DNA of 64,000 nucleotides from Cyathus striatus (Eukaryota; Basidiomycota; Agaricomycetes; Agaricales; Nidulariaceae): positions 1,674,001-1,738,000 of the forward strand of contig JAOVFP010000011.1 of the NCBI GenBank assembly GCA_025738555.1, written 5' to 3'. Each line of letters starts with the position of its first letter. The stretch's first letter is position 1. Below the pieces are notes generated by a model, which was given only the letters and a program-made list of their open reading frames with translations, was not told the origin of the DNA and searched no databases. The position numbers were made by a program, and so were the translations under genes. Shown here piece after piece: positions 12,120-24,599 of the stretch.

Positions 12120-12720
12120 GTACGCTTTTCAAGTGTGTCACACCTGTCACAATTTTCCCATGCGTTACGTTCGTCACACATATTCCCGCGCCTCATGTTT
12201 TTCCCGCGCATCGCATTTGTCACATACTTCATGCGCATCACGTTCGTCACACATATTCCCGCGCTTCATATTTGTCACGTACTTCACGCGAGTCACGTTC
12301 GTCACACATATTCCCGCGCTTCGCACTTATCACATACTGCACGTGTGTCACATCTGTCACAAATTTCCTGCGCGTCACATTCGTCACATATATTCCCGCG
12401 CATCACATTTGTCACATTGTGTTTGTCATGCTTTGGTGTGTTTGTCATGCTTTTATGCGCGTCACGCGTCACATTTGTCACGTTCTTTATAAGCGTTACG
12501 CTCTTATGCATGTCACACATCTCACATCTATTTGTCACGCATTTCACACTCGTCACACATGTCACATCTTTGAGGCGTGTCATGCCGTAATGATCTGCAT
12601 GCATGTCACACTTTTCATATATGTTACATATGTCTTTTTTTTAAATGCATCATGTGTTTATCATGCATGTCACATTTTTCAAGTGCATTGCAACTTTTTC
12701 ACAAATACAATGCTTTCCAA
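12120..12720 (+). repeat. TGTCAC-rich array, left arm
   Basis: Repeats of CGTCACACATATTCCCGCGC and related words at irregular 19-to-60-bp spacing, still rich in CG. The mirror image lies at 13740-14780. Confidence 0.75.
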
Positions 12721-13739
12721 TCCCATCAGATTTTTCTGTCTCTACCACTATTCAAGTTGTCATGAGAGTGGAGTAAGTATTTAATAGTAGAGTGAATTAT
12801 ATATGCAGATGAAATGATATGTACTTGTAGAATTGGAGATTGTAACACAGAAAATAACAATTAGAAAGTTATAGAAGTGTGGTAGTAATAAGAAACTAGA
12901 ATGAAAAATGTAGAGTGTATATGTAGTTGAAGGCTTACCCACACTGACAGAGCATGAGAAATTTGGAAATGGGATGATATGATGTTTAATAATCAGAACT
13001 AGAGATGTAATTAAATGACAAAGTAAAAACTATAATGGTTAGTCTGAATATGAGAGATGATGAGATCATTATGATAGAGATGAATATTTTGGAAATATTT
13101 AACAACTGAACAGAAAAGGACATATACTGAAAGAATTGCATATGGATAACAAATCTGAAAGAATGGTCAGTATATGTGATTCCACATCACATTAAACTCA
13201 TGTCTCAGTCATTAAATGATCATGATTCTTGCATTAACCATTGGTTATTCTTATATCTTCAACACACATTATTAAGTTACATGTATGCTTACTCTATATG
13301 ATTACATGACACTTCTACACTGTCATGTGTTTCACATCTCTGATTTATGTTACATAGTTCTTTTAGTATTAGTATCCATTCATGCATATGAAACCCCTCC
13401 TGTACTTCTCATCACTTTCTTGCTCAGTGATCATTACTTGCTTTTCTATTCTTTAATTTAGTGTCAACTACATCATCACCTTCTTTTCTTCTTGTTCTCT
13501 TTTCAGAAAGACTACTTTGTCTTTTCTCCTCTCTTGCCTAAGAAAAACTTACTATCATTTTTCTATAGTCATGTGCAGTATTGTCATACAGGAACTGAAT
13601 CAATGACTAACTTGTCAATGCAAGAGGCTGAATTACCCAGCTAAGTAATGAGATATGGGTTAAATGTGGCATCACTGAGTGCTCTGATTCCTTGGATATG
13701 AAATGTACAGAACATTTTTCATTATAGACCTGTTGGAAC
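12721..13739. other. Unique spacer of the hairpin-like element
   Basis: AT-rich, with no repeat, gene or RNA recognised. Confidence 0.45.
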
Positions 13740-14780
13740 CCCATCAACATGTCACAATCATGATACACATGCAAGCACAATATGCTTGAAATGTGTTATA
13801 AATCTCAAAGATGTGACATAAGTAACACTTATGATGTGTGTGAAAGCATGATGAAAGCCTCAAAGACATGATGACTATGATGCATGTGCAAATCATAAGA
13901 AACAGATGTGACTTATGTGATGAGTGTGACTTATGTGACGCGTGACACGCATACAAAGCATGACAAATGCACTGTGATGAGCATGAAAAGCATGACAAAT
14001 AGATGTGAGATGTGTGACATTCATAAAAGCGTAACGCTTATAAAGAACGTGACAAACGTGACGCGTGACGCGCATGAAAGCATGACAAACGCGCCAAAGC
14101 GTGACAAACGCGCCAAAGCGTGACAAACGCGCCAAAGCGTGACAAACGCGCCAAAGCGTGACAAACGCGCCAAAGCGTGACAAACGCGCCAAAGCGTGAC
14201 AAACGCGCCAAAGCGTGACAAACGCGCCAAAGCGTGACAAACGCGCCAAAGCGTGACAAACGCGCCAAAGCGTGACAAACGCGCCAAAGCGTGACAAGTG
14301 CGATATATGCGTAGTGTGGGAGAATTGTGACAGACGTGACACGCGCGAAAATTGTCACAAATATGATGTGTGGGAAATGTATGATGCATTGATGCGCGGG
14401 AATATGCGTGACAGACGTGACGGGCGGGAAGAATGTGACAAATGTGATGCGCGGGAATATATGTGACGAACGTGACGCGCAGCAAATGTGACAGATGTGA
14501 AGCGCGGGAATATATGTGACAAGCGTGACACGCGGGAAGTATGTGACAAATGCGAAGCGCGGGAATATGTGTGACGAACGTGACGCGCGTGAATAACGTG
14601 ACAAATGCGATACGCGGAAAAATATGAGGCGCGGGAATATGTGTGACGAACGTGACGCGCATGACGTACGTGACAAATGCAATGCGTGGGAGAAATATGA
14701 GGCGCGGGAATATGTGTGACGAACGTGACGCGCGTGAAGTACGTGACAAATGCGAAGCGTGGGAAATATGTGAAGCGCAG
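13740..14780 (-). repeat. GTGACA-rich array, right arm (inverted)
   Basis: It is the reverse-complement counterpart of 12120-12720, with words such as GCGCGGGAATATGTGTGACG. It includes the homogeneous 19-bp block at 14090-14300. Confidence 0.75.
14090..14300. repeat. Eleven near-identical 19-bp repeats
   Basis: The unit GCGCCAAAGCGTGACAAAC repeats about eleven times in a row with no visible variation, and each unit keeps its CGs. This implies very recent expansion or gene conversion. Confidence 0.9.
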
Positions 14781-14794
14781 ATCATCTAGTAATC

Positions 14795-15440
14795 TGTAAT
14801 AGCAATGAGTACTTATGAGTACCCACAATACCATTACAATAACAATAGGAAATGTAAAGTAATGAGTACTTATGAGTATTGTTAATACCATTACAATACA
14901 AATAGGAAATATAAAGTAATGAGTGCTTATGAGTTACAATAACTATAGGAAATATAAAGTAATGATCACTTATGAGTACTCTTAATACTATTACAATAAA
15001 AATAGGAAATATAAAGTAATGAGCACTTATGAGTACTCATAATACCAATACAATAATAATAGAAAGCATAAAGTAATGAGTATTTATGAGTACCCACAAT
15101 ACCATTACAATAACAATAGGAAATACAAAGTAATGAGTGCTTATGAGTACTCCTAATACCATTACAATAATAATAGGAAATATGAAGTAATGTGTGCTTA
15201 TGAGTACTCCTAATACCATTACAAAAATAATAGCAAGCATAAAGTAATGAGTACTTATGAGTACCCATAATACCATTACAATAATAATAGAAAGCATAAA
15301 GTAATGAGTATTTATGAGTACCCACAATACCATTACAATAACAATAGGAAATACAAAGTAATGAGTACTTATGAGTACTCATAATACTATCACAATAATA
15401 ATAAGCATAAAGTAATGAGTACTTATGAATAGCCTGTATA
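14795..15440 (-). repeat. 57-bp tandem array, right arm (inverted)
   Basis: About eleven units of the left-arm repeat in reverse complement (AAAGTAATGAGTACTTATGA). Confidence 0.8.
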
Positions 15441-17212
15441 TACATATAGTATATGCCTCACTCATAAAACTCAGACCTTATATGATATGGGATATCATAT
15501 AACACTGCTGTTAAATGATAAATTTGGCTGACACCCCTCCTGGGACTTCTGAAATTCCTGGCCCTTCTGAAATTCCTGGTACTTCTGAGGTCTTGGCTAC
15601 AACTCCAAGCCAATCAAGTGAATCTGATGATAATAACTTTGAAGTTGGACATGCCAGTGAGACTAAGAGCATTACTCAGGATAATGATGAGGAAAATGAA
15701 GGTGATACAGAAGATAAAGACAGTGGTAGCAATGGTGATAGTGATAATAATAACAATGATGATAATGATGTGGACAAAGAAATAGAAGAAATGGTTATAG
15801 ATGAGAAGAACACCAGCTTGGCACAGGTTGAGGAGGAAGATGTGGACACAATGAGTATTGGTATGTACTATATTTTTATTTGTACCTTTTCTAAAATGTT
15901 TATAGACTCCACATTGGCATCTGATGCCATACCTACAAAGAAAGATTTGAAGGGTGCATCCAGAACTACTGGTATTTCTTCTTATTTTTTTCTTGGTCAT
16001 AGAAGTTCTGAAATAAATTTCTAGGAGGCATATTCCAGGGCAAAGCTCAAGGAAATAATTTTCGGTTTGCTGATAATACAAATGAAAGTTCATCTATGGT
16101 TGTAAACCCTCAGGGGTTTGTCTACATCACAGTTTCTGATGATTCTCCTAAGTTTAATCCAACCCTGTTGAATACTGAAACACCACCTCAGGCTGTGCCA
16201 ACTACAGTAAATTCTTGCCTTAAATTGGTACTGAACTCAGTTGCAAAAAGAATGCCTATCATTAAATGTAAGATTAACTTTGACTTAATGTTATCATTTG
16301 ACTAATATTACATAGTTCAAAATAGACTTATTATGAATTTTGACACTGAGCGCGATACTTGGATTATATTTGGACATTTCAATGATATTGAAAGCACTGA
16401 TACTATTCAGTGGACTTCTTAAGTAAATGATCTGGTGTTATATCTTGCTGCTGTAATATTATTTTAACTTATATTCATATCTAATTTCTCATAATTTCTT
16501 AGATTTCTGTGAAAGAAACTGTCAACTTCCACTTAGCAAGAAGTGTGGGCAGTTCCTATGGAGCATCAACAACTACTAAGAGCAGTGAAAATGCCTCTGC
16601 CTCTACTGCTACTGATGAGAATCTTGACATCCCTGATGGACTTACTAAAAAACAAGAACTTATTATATCTGTTTATAAAGTGGATAAGTCCCTTCTTGGA
16701 CATAAGAACTGGTCTATTCAGATAGCATGGAAAATCTACCAAGAGGTACAACAAGTCAAATACTTGGTAGATACAAGCCCACAGATGTGGCCCTCTGATA
16801 TGGATAAGCCAATTATGAGAGACTTACACACAATGTTTGGAGCTGCTGGGACTGCTTGGCATCATTGGGATAAAGTTCTTAAATTTGTATCCAACTACCC
16901 TGACATGGAAGAGTGGTTGAGTACTGCAACCCCACCAGATAATAGAGCAACTCATGGGTTATGGAGATTGGAGAAGACAGCAGGATTCACTAGAACAGAC
17001 TTGGAAAACTGGATTAAGAAAAAGAAGAGTATTAGTGCTGGAAAGGGAAAGCAGAAAGCAGAGGGGGGAAAGGGTAAGAAAGGATCTGGTATAAAGAATA
17101 AGTAAGTAAAGTTGTGAAAGATAGCATGTTTTACTTTTAAATTTGTATCCAATGTACTTTTAGTTTTCTCTATATCTGTGTATGGCTTCTTCAAATCTAT
17201 TATGCAATAGTG

Positions 17213-19329
17213 ATGCAATATTATTGGTTGATTGCACTAGCATATTTACCTATGGCTTATGGTATTGGACCTGAACAAGAATTTCCTATGCTGAAGTTTG
17301 CTAAATTTAGTTCATTTATTCAAGAAACATTTGGTTCAAAAATAAGCTTATCAACTGTTTTATTTCTGCTATTTACATTAACAAAAAATGTTGAATTGCT
17401 AAATCTGCATGCAAGGCAGCAGTATCGTGAAGGAAATGATCAAAGAAGAACTCAAATCTCAAGTTGGATGAATGTATTAGCAACTACTGTTCAAACTGTT
17501 CTTGGTGATAAAACAAAGTATTTATTTTCAGAAAATGAAATTCCAACCATAGTTGATGATGATGAAATAATTTCTGAAATTGCAATTAAGCTGGATAAAT
17601 TTGCAAAATTTTTAAAGCTGCATCCTTATGATGATGATGGATTTACCCAGGAACTTGGGCCTATTTCTGAGAAAAAAATTACTCCTGTATGTCTTGTATG
17701 CCCAACATCTATGTGATGTGTTACAGTATCTTGTGAAGGTCATTCATTAAGACAAAATTCAAAATATTCTGATATTCCTAAAGTTACTTTAATTGAAGGA
17801 ACAAAATTGTACTACAACACATATATATTAACTGGTCATTGCTCAAATTGTAATACAATTTACTATGCAGATCATAAGCATATTAATATTAATGGTCAAG
17901 AGCCTCAGACAGAATATTTGAATAATGCTTGCTATGTTAAAATTGGGACACATTTATGGGTAGATTGTGTATTCTCAAAAGCAGTTATGAATGCCACATA
18001 TAGTTTTCATGCATCTACTGCTGCTTATGCAGAGTTCTGGACAAATAGCTATGGTGATAATAATGAGTTAAGTCGCCAACAAGTTTGGGATGCATTTATA
18101 GAAGAATCAATTCGCAATGTGAGCACAGCATCCAATAAACAATTTGTGGTTCATGATGGTCTATCCACTAAAGATGTTACTATAAAAGCATATGAATATC
18201 TTGGAGAGAGTGGAAGAATAAATGTGGCTTCAAACCACAGCTGTGCAGAGTGTACTCAACCACATAAATCAACTGCAGATACTATGAATAATATAAACAA
18301 TAATGCAGCATCTGAAATGGCTTCTCCAGTAAAAATGGTTGTTATTGATGGTGTTGTAATGGGACCAGTTCACTGTGCAATGGAAGGCTGTTCTGCTAAT
18401 GTAACCAATCACCGTGGTGGTGTATTCTGTGGATATCATAATATTCAACATGGAGCAAAGTGTCGTGTGAAAGATTGTACCAGACAGAAGGTTCATGGTA
18501 CTGAAGCATGTGAAACTCATCAAGAAATATGGAATAAACACCATTCAAATTACAGCTCAGCAGGTCTTTCTGGACTAAGACGACCATTACAACATCACGA
18601 TGAGAATTTGTCTTGGCTACCTAGAATAAATCGTACCAATCAGCCACATGATGAAGAACAGAATAATGATGATTTTTATACTTGTAAAACATACTTTTCT
18701 CCAAACCGTTATTACTGTGTAGAGACAATTTGTGCTCCATGTGGTGTTGTCATTGCATGGACAAAATTTGTCAAGTCTGAATCCTCAAGACATATTTTGG
18801 AATTTTTAAATATGGTTTTTCCTGATCCTAAATTACGACCAGCATATATATGCATTGATAAAGCATGTCTTGTTCTTCGTTTCATTGTAAACAATGCCAT
18901 TCATCATATTTGGCTTGATACAAGTCAATTTGTTGTTGACAGTTATCACTATACAAACCATAAAGCAGATGATGATCTTTGCCGCACATACTGCAATCCT
19001 GCACCTAATGATGGTTCTGCTTCTAATCTTGTAGTAATTGATCATGATCGTAATGGAAATTGATATTTCAAAAGAGCTTTTAATACACAGGTGAGCTTAA
19101 GTACTTTAAGTTGTATTCAATATTAATATTATTAAAGGCTTGTGAACAACTCAATGCTTGGCTTGGTGGATTTGAATCAATACTGAAAAGAATGACTGTA
19201 TCAAACTTTAACTGGTTTTTGCATGCTATGTTGTTTTATCACACACAGCATGTATTGAACAAGCAGCAAAAAAGAATGGTAAGGTTGAGTAGGGATTTAT
19301 TTGAAAATGAGGAGGAAGAGTACATGTAG
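17213..19329 (+). pseudogene. CxC5/CxC6 cysteine-cluster protein of a KDZ transposon (two in-frame TGAs)
   Basis: ATG at 17213 opens a protein of about 690 codons in two exons (17213-19089 and about 19137-19329; donor GTGAGC, acceptor TTAAAG). A helical N-terminal part is followed by cysteine cluster CxC5: CLVCPTS, VSCEG, GHCSNCNTIYYADH. Next comes CxC6: VMGPVHCAMEGCSANVTNHR, FCGYH, GAKCRVKDC, ACETH. A C-terminal domain has VETICAPCGVVIAW, YICIDKAC, VDSYHYTNH, CRTYCNPAP and RAFNTQ...EQLNAWLGGFE. The spaced Asp residues could be part of an RNase H-like transposase core; that is inference. TGA at 17714-17716 and 19061-19063 interrupt the same frame where the family stays open (the second replaces the usual Arg), so the copy is decayed. 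It lies 108 bp after gene A in the same direction and ends about 600 bp before the right TIR. Confidence 0.8.
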
Positions 19330-19534
19330 GTTGTAAATTGTAAATTGTAGACTATTTTGTGTAGAGCATTAAATAATTAGTTTGGTTTCACTATAATTTA
19401 TCACATTTTAAGTAAACTTTATTTTATTCTAAGTATCATAAGGTAAACTTCTATAATACAAATGTACTCATGTAAAACTATATGTTAATTGTACTTATCT
19501 TTATCAGTACTAAATAGCCTATAATTCATCTAAT

Positions 19535-19912
19535 ATTCATGTAAAATTCACATGAATGACACCTAATTTTCAATGTGAAATAGCTTATAATTCATCTAAT
19601 ATTCACATGAAATTCATGTGAAATTCATGTGACTTTCACCTAATTTTCAATGTGAGATAGCCTATAATTCATCTAATATTCACATGAAATTCATGTGAAT
19701 TTCACCTAATTTTCAATGTGAAATTTCACCTAACTTTCACCTCACCTTCACCTCACCTTCACCTAATTTTCACTTAAATTTGATGGTTTTGGAATATTGT
19801 ATGTGAAGGTGAAATTCATGTGAAATTCATGTAATTTCATGTGAATTTCATGAGAAATATACCCTAAATTGGTGAAATTCATGTGAAATTCATGTGAATT
19901 CATGGTGAAGGG
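19535..19912. repeat. Right subterminal repeats of KT-1
   Basis: Many TTCATGTGAA, TTCACATGAA and TTCACCTAATTTTCA words occur just inside the right TIR, mirroring 8811-9000. Three ~65-bp near-repeats (AGCCTATAATTCATCTAATA) lie at the inner edge. Confidence 0.75.
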
Positions 19913-19941
19913 GGGGGGGAGTGCAAAGTACTGCAAAATAA

Positions 19942-22680
19942 ATAGTTAAATAAGTAAATGTGAGTAGGTGCTGTAGTACTACAGGCTGGGAGGGTAATGT
20001 AAAACATTTAATCAGAACAAGTGTGAGATCAAATGAGCACTAGACAGACACTGTTGTGAGAGGAAGAGAGAGTGTTAGCACAGAATAATGAAATGCAGAC
20101 ATGACACCCCAGCCCCTACTCTCTCTGTGAACCTCAATTCTGGCCTGGGTTCTAATTCAAAGATGACACAGCACAATTGAGTCAGGAATACAGCAATTGA
20201 AAAGGGGCTGACATAACTAAAGTTTGAGACACTCATGTCAGCTGCCTTGACATTTCAAGGCAATGTCACAGCCCACAAAGAAAGCCACTTGTTGATTCTC
20301 TATTGGCATAGTGCAAGTAACTTACTTAAACCATAAGAGTTTCCAATGTTTCAACTGAAGAATTAAATTGGTACACAACAAGATGACTAGTATTACGAAC
20401 TAAAACAAATAAAATGAGGAAGTGACAAAATGGGTGAGGAGAAATTAACTGAGATACTATATGCACATCATAATACAGAAGCAACAGGTGTTATAGCACT
20501 TCAAGAACTGGTTCCAATTTGAAACAGATTTTTCATTGACTCAATCTGCAGCTGCCCAAGACCATGGGGCTGGGATTATGGACTTCAAGAAATCAAGCTC
20601 AGCAGTTCTAATTGAGTATATAAAGTGATTTTGAATAGGAAAGATAACATGGTAATAAATTGGGTATAATTCTTGAGATGGTATAGTCAAAGTATATAGT
20701 GTTCCACTCATCTCAACCTACCCTCACCTCCCCACTCACCCTGTCCTTCACATTCTTCAAAATATATATCTTTATGCACCATACTGACATCATACCCTAT
20801 TCCAAGGACAGCTTTGATACATAAATACCCTCCACCACTCCTTGCAATTGCAGACCCTGAACTTGACATCAGATTCATCTCAATGCTCTCATCATCAATT
20901 TTATCAATTTCAATGCTTTCTTTGTCTCATTTTCACCCCAGAACTTAATATTGATGTCCTCACTCCCTTGTTATGTTGAAAAACTATTGTTTTCTCATTT
21001 TAATTCCCTTCACTTTCACTTATGAACGCCCACATGGGACAGAGGTCTTGACTTACTTGCATATTGTCTTTGTTTAGGTACATACAGCACACTTACCACC
21101 TCTTCAACACTTTCCCTGACCCCCTCTCAGCCACAACAACCATGTTTACCACCAAAAGTGTTGTCTGATCTCATGCAAAAGACACCATACAACAATGCAG
21201 GGGCCATTGGAGTGGAAGTCTGCAGGAGTAAGCTCACTCTTACATTTATGTTCAATGCTGTTGCTAATGATTATAGTATCTGCACAATACTTGCTCTTGA
21301 GAGCTGTAAAGTCTCCAGTATATTCCATATGATGAATGTGTTTCTCACTTCAACTAAGCCTTTGCCAGATTGGGTATGGAAGAGTTGGTATGTCCCCTGT
21401 GACCCTGCGATGGACTATGACTCACCCATCATAGCCTACTAGGTGATTTTACAGGGCATATTGACCTTTGCACCAAGGTTTTGGGTTTTTATACTGGCCA
21501 ACAACCCACTCTCATTCTTCATCATACAACTTGTGTATAACACAGTGATGGTACTATAGTACCTTATCCACTTGTAAAAGAACAATGTCAAAATCTCATG
21601 TGCAACTCTCACTCTCAATCTGGGTGATAACATTGCATAGTCTGCACCCTTCATGTGCTTTTATACCATTGGAATTGGGAACAGTTTCTTTGTTCACAGT
21701 TGACATACTGTTAAAGACTCTGGTAACTGCTTATTGACTCATGCTTCAGTAGGGTTGTATAAATATGTACACTACTATATCCACAAGCCTTTCATGCTGA
21801 TACATCTATTACTTGTCAATATCTACATAATAATTCCCTGTATCCCTGTGATTATCTCTGATCAGATGGCAATAGACATTGTTGTTGTCCTCTTCCTTAC
21901 TGACTTTGATGCATAGCATTTGTGAATTAAACAAAGGGGTAGTGGGCCTTGCTGCTTGTCAGCTCTATTTCTTTATTATTTTAAAACAACAGTGATTCAC
22001 CATCTTATGCAATGCCAAATTTTGTTTCATAAACTGCACATGACAAATACACTTATTTGCTCTGAAATTTACATATATATTATATACTATATGAATTAAA
22101 TATTTGCGGAATTTGAAGGCTCCAGGTTTAGATTTACACCTTCCACATGAATATCTTTCAAAATGGTGAATTTGGGGTAATTACCAGAGTGCAACACTGA
22201 GCTGAACTAAGGCACAGCAATGATTAATCAAGTAATATTTGTCTGGACCCTATTATTAAACTAATCATCTAGATTTCATTACTCAGGTAGTAATGCACCA
22301 CACCACATATGATGGAATATCTACTACAGATGGACTTACCATCTCATTCAAAATTGTCCATGTTTTCAATATATTGTGTAGATATTTACATATGAGTTTT
22401 ATTAAGCACAATTAAGTCATAACTGTCAGATTTAAGACTTTTTTTTTTTTTCAAAACTGGTGTATTTTATGTAAGCATTGTGCACTGTAAAGCATTTTAT
22501 ATAGATAAAAATACATAATGCATTTTATTTTTGCTCAGTTGTATTGAAACATCACTTGTGTAAAATAGAAAATAAAAGAACAAAATTGATCATAATTTCG
22601 ATGAGCTACATGCAAAGTTCTTCACACTGTTGCACTGTATGGGGGTGTTGCATCATGTAGTGAATGATTGTATCACTAAT
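19942..22680. other. Intergenic, possible unrecognised gene remnant near 21100-21920
   Basis: A 94-codon frame (21158-21442) and a 60-codon frame (21734-21916) lie on the same strand and frame but are separated by stops. The second is very hydrophobic. No family is recognised. The motif GGTAGTGGGCCTTGCTGCTTG near 21938 recurs near 40055 and, inverted, near 51935. Confidence 0.3.
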
Positions 22681-23243
22681 TCACATGTTTAATAGCTTTA
22701 TCCCCTTCATTATATAGTGAAATATAGTATAGTACTAAAGTACCTAGTTTAGTGCCACATAGTGTAAATGTAAATATTAATAATAAAACTCACACCATGT
22801 ACACTCACTAAGAAAGTGCTCAATGGGTAAGACTCAGATGTAAGGTGCTTCTGGGCAAAGTAAGGTGTAGAAATGGTGTTGAAGACCAATGTTCAAGAAG
22901 GAAAAACAGCTTAGTGAATACTTTGATGCATGTTTTGATGTGTGTTCCTTAATCTTGGACTTAGCACAGGCTTATCACTTCACACTTCTCATTGCACTTC
23001 TCATTGCAGTTGCTCACACAAATACTAACACATGATGCTAGCTGGTATTTCTCAGGGAACAGGAGACTGCCCTGATACTACTTTACTCTACCTATTAAAT
23101 ATCATACAGAACTATGGCTAGAGAAACTATATAGTTGATACAAATACAGTACTTTACATATTAGCTAAGCAGTAAGGTAGACATTTAGACTAGATACAGA
23201 CATCTGGGATGGACCAGAGTAAATCACAAGTATCCAAACATAC

Positions 23244-24119
23244 CAGTAATTTACACTCCCCCAAGAGGTCTGTATGAATCTGTATAGATACCATACAGAA
23301 TTTATATGGTGGCTATTATAATTATTAGAGGTGATTATTCTATACAGATTCTATACATATTCTGCAAAGATTCTGTGTGGATTTATGCAGAATCTGTAAG
23401 ATCTATTTAATACCTTATTTTTCCTATTTCAAATCACAATGAATACTATTAAAACTGTTGATTCATAATCTCATCTCATTCCTACCATCATCTGTCTGCA
23501 TTGCGGCCTTGTTACAGGTGTCAAGTGTAACCCTAGGTATTAAGTGTGACACTACATGAAAACTGTGATACACTCAATATATAGTATCATACTAAATGCA
23601 TAGTGTCATGCTTAATGTGTAGTATCACACTCAATGTATAGTGTCACACTCAACACTTAGTGTCATGCTTAATGTATAGTGTCATGCTTAATGTATAGTG
23701 TCATGCTCAATGCATAGTGTCACACTCAATGCATAGTGTCACACTCAATGCATAGCATGCTCAATGCAGAGTGTCACACTTAATGCATAATGTCACACTC
23801 AATACTTGGTATCACACTCAATGCTTAGTGTCATGCTTAATGCTTAGTGTCACACTCAATGCTTAGTGTCACACTTAATGCAGAGTGTCATGTGCAAGGA
23901 AATAAGTACAATAAGATTCTGTACAGAATTTTCAGCTCTGTAATGCAGAATTCTGCAGAATTCTGCATAATCTGTATGGAATTTTTGGAATCTGTGCAGA
24001 ATCTGCACAGATCCAAAAAACCTCTGTTAAAAAGAAAAAAATCTGTGCAGATTCCACATGGATTCCACACAAATTCCACACAGATCCATACAGGACATAT
24101 GGCTAAGTGTAAAGAGCTC
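23244..24119. mobile_element. KT-2, non-autonomous KDZ-type-terminus element
   Basis: The ends are CAGTAATTTACACTCCCCC and (inward on minus) GAGCTCTTTACACTTAGCC. The 8-bp AAACATAC is duplicated (23236-23243 and 24120-24127). The empty site in R1 copy 1 has a single AAACATAC, which proves the insertion. The subterminal words are CTGTACAGA/TCTGCA types. The same family as KT-4 (33526-34592) and KT-5 (37319-42372). Confidence 0.85.
23515..23892. repeat. 19-bp minisatellite of KT-2
   Basis: Tandem TAGTGTCACACTCAATGCA-like units with a period of about 19 bp. Confidence 0.8.
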
Positions 24120-24599
24120 AAACATACTAGCACCAAGAATGCATCCATATGGGAAGATAGTGAAATACAATAACTCATCTTGCAGGAAGAATACTACATA
24201 TGGAGGCATGATGCTGCACACTTTGATGTATGGAATAGGAGCTGCTGAATAAGCCTGCTGGGAATGCCAGGTCTCAGGCCAGGCTAGGTGCCTATGGCAT
24301 GCTGTTACATAGCACTGGTACAGTGTGGTTAGATAGTGGCAGTACTTTCCGCACACCCACCTATACACGTGTACTCCATGTGTAGTACACATTTCCATGT
24401 GAAGTCCACATGGAATCCACATATCTAGAAAAAAGTACACATTTTCCATGTGTAATTCACATGGAACCATGTGGAGTACACATGGATTCCACCTTTCTTA
24501 TAACTTGATGAAAATAACAGTTGAAAGGTGTACTTAAGATGTACTTCATGTGTACTTTTCTAAGTGGATTCCATGTGGACTACACATGGAGTGCTTGTT

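Larger units (their letters stand above)
11431..15534. mobile_element. 4.1 kb hairpin-like element nested in gene A
   Basis: GTGTCAGCCAAATTT at 11431 is repeated inverted as AAATTTGGCTGACAC ending at 15534. The inverted match runs on through a palindromic TTATATGATATGGGATATC segment, CTGAGTTTTATGAGTGAGG and a GTATATACAGGCTATTC block. Inside each arm come a 57-bp array and then a TGTCAC/GTGACA array, in opposite orientations. The centre (12720-13740) is unique AT-rich DNA. ACC directly repeated at 11424-11426 and 15533-15535 could be a 3-bp duplication; joining there puts the two gene A halves back in the same frame. No transposase is seen. Confidence 0.65.
11017..17105 (+). pseudogene. Gene A of KT-1: basic/acidic protein of unknown function, split by a nested element
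   Basis: The chosen start, ATG at 11017, opens a Lys/Gly/Arg-rich N-terminus (SPQQEKKSGGRGRGGKKRG) followed by SDLNLSKTAGDKDKEDEA. A proline/threonine repeat of EITGTP-type units (11330-11430) is interrupted by the nested element and resumes as PPGTSEIPGPSEIPG at 15536. A long acidic stretch (DNDEENEGDTEDKDSG...) follows. Exons then lie near 15515-15860, 15907-15970, 16024-16270, 16322-16420 and 16503-17105. The last encodes a Trp-rich, mostly helical domain (HGLWRLEKTAGFTRTDLENW) and a basic tail KGKQKAEGGKGKKG, then TAA. I recognise no enzyme motif. Its position beside the CxC5/CxC6 gene, and its charged tails, suggest a DNA- or nucleosome-binding accessory protein. A TAA near 11218 also breaks the frame unless it is spliced out. 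Confidence 0.5.
8784..19933 (+). mobile_element. 11.15 kb KDZ-associated transposon (KT-1) with TIRs and 8-bp duplication
   Basis: The left terminus is GAGCTCTTTACACTCCCCC. The right terminus, read inward, is CAGTACTTTGCACTCCCCC. The 8-bp CAAAATAA flanks both sides (8776-8783 and 19934-19941). Inside each end lies an array of TTCATGTGAA/TTCACATGAA words. Two genes point rightward: gene A (11017-17105) and a CxC5/CxC6 cysteine-cluster protein (17213-19329), a class known from basidiomycete KDZ transposons. An 8-bp duplication fits what is described for the Zisupton branch. A 4.1 kb element is nested inside gene A. Both genes carry disabling changes, so this copy is probably inactive. Confidence 0.8.

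Noticed and set aside
11585..12784. 399-codon open frame, the longest after the CxC5/CxC6 gene
   Set aside because: It runs through the 57-bp and TGTCAC tandem arrays. The overlapping frames are equally open and the translation is a repeat, so it is an artefact of low stop density.
14021..15445. Minus-strand frames of 149-254 codons
   Set aside because: They are the mirror-image artefact in the right-arm arrays.
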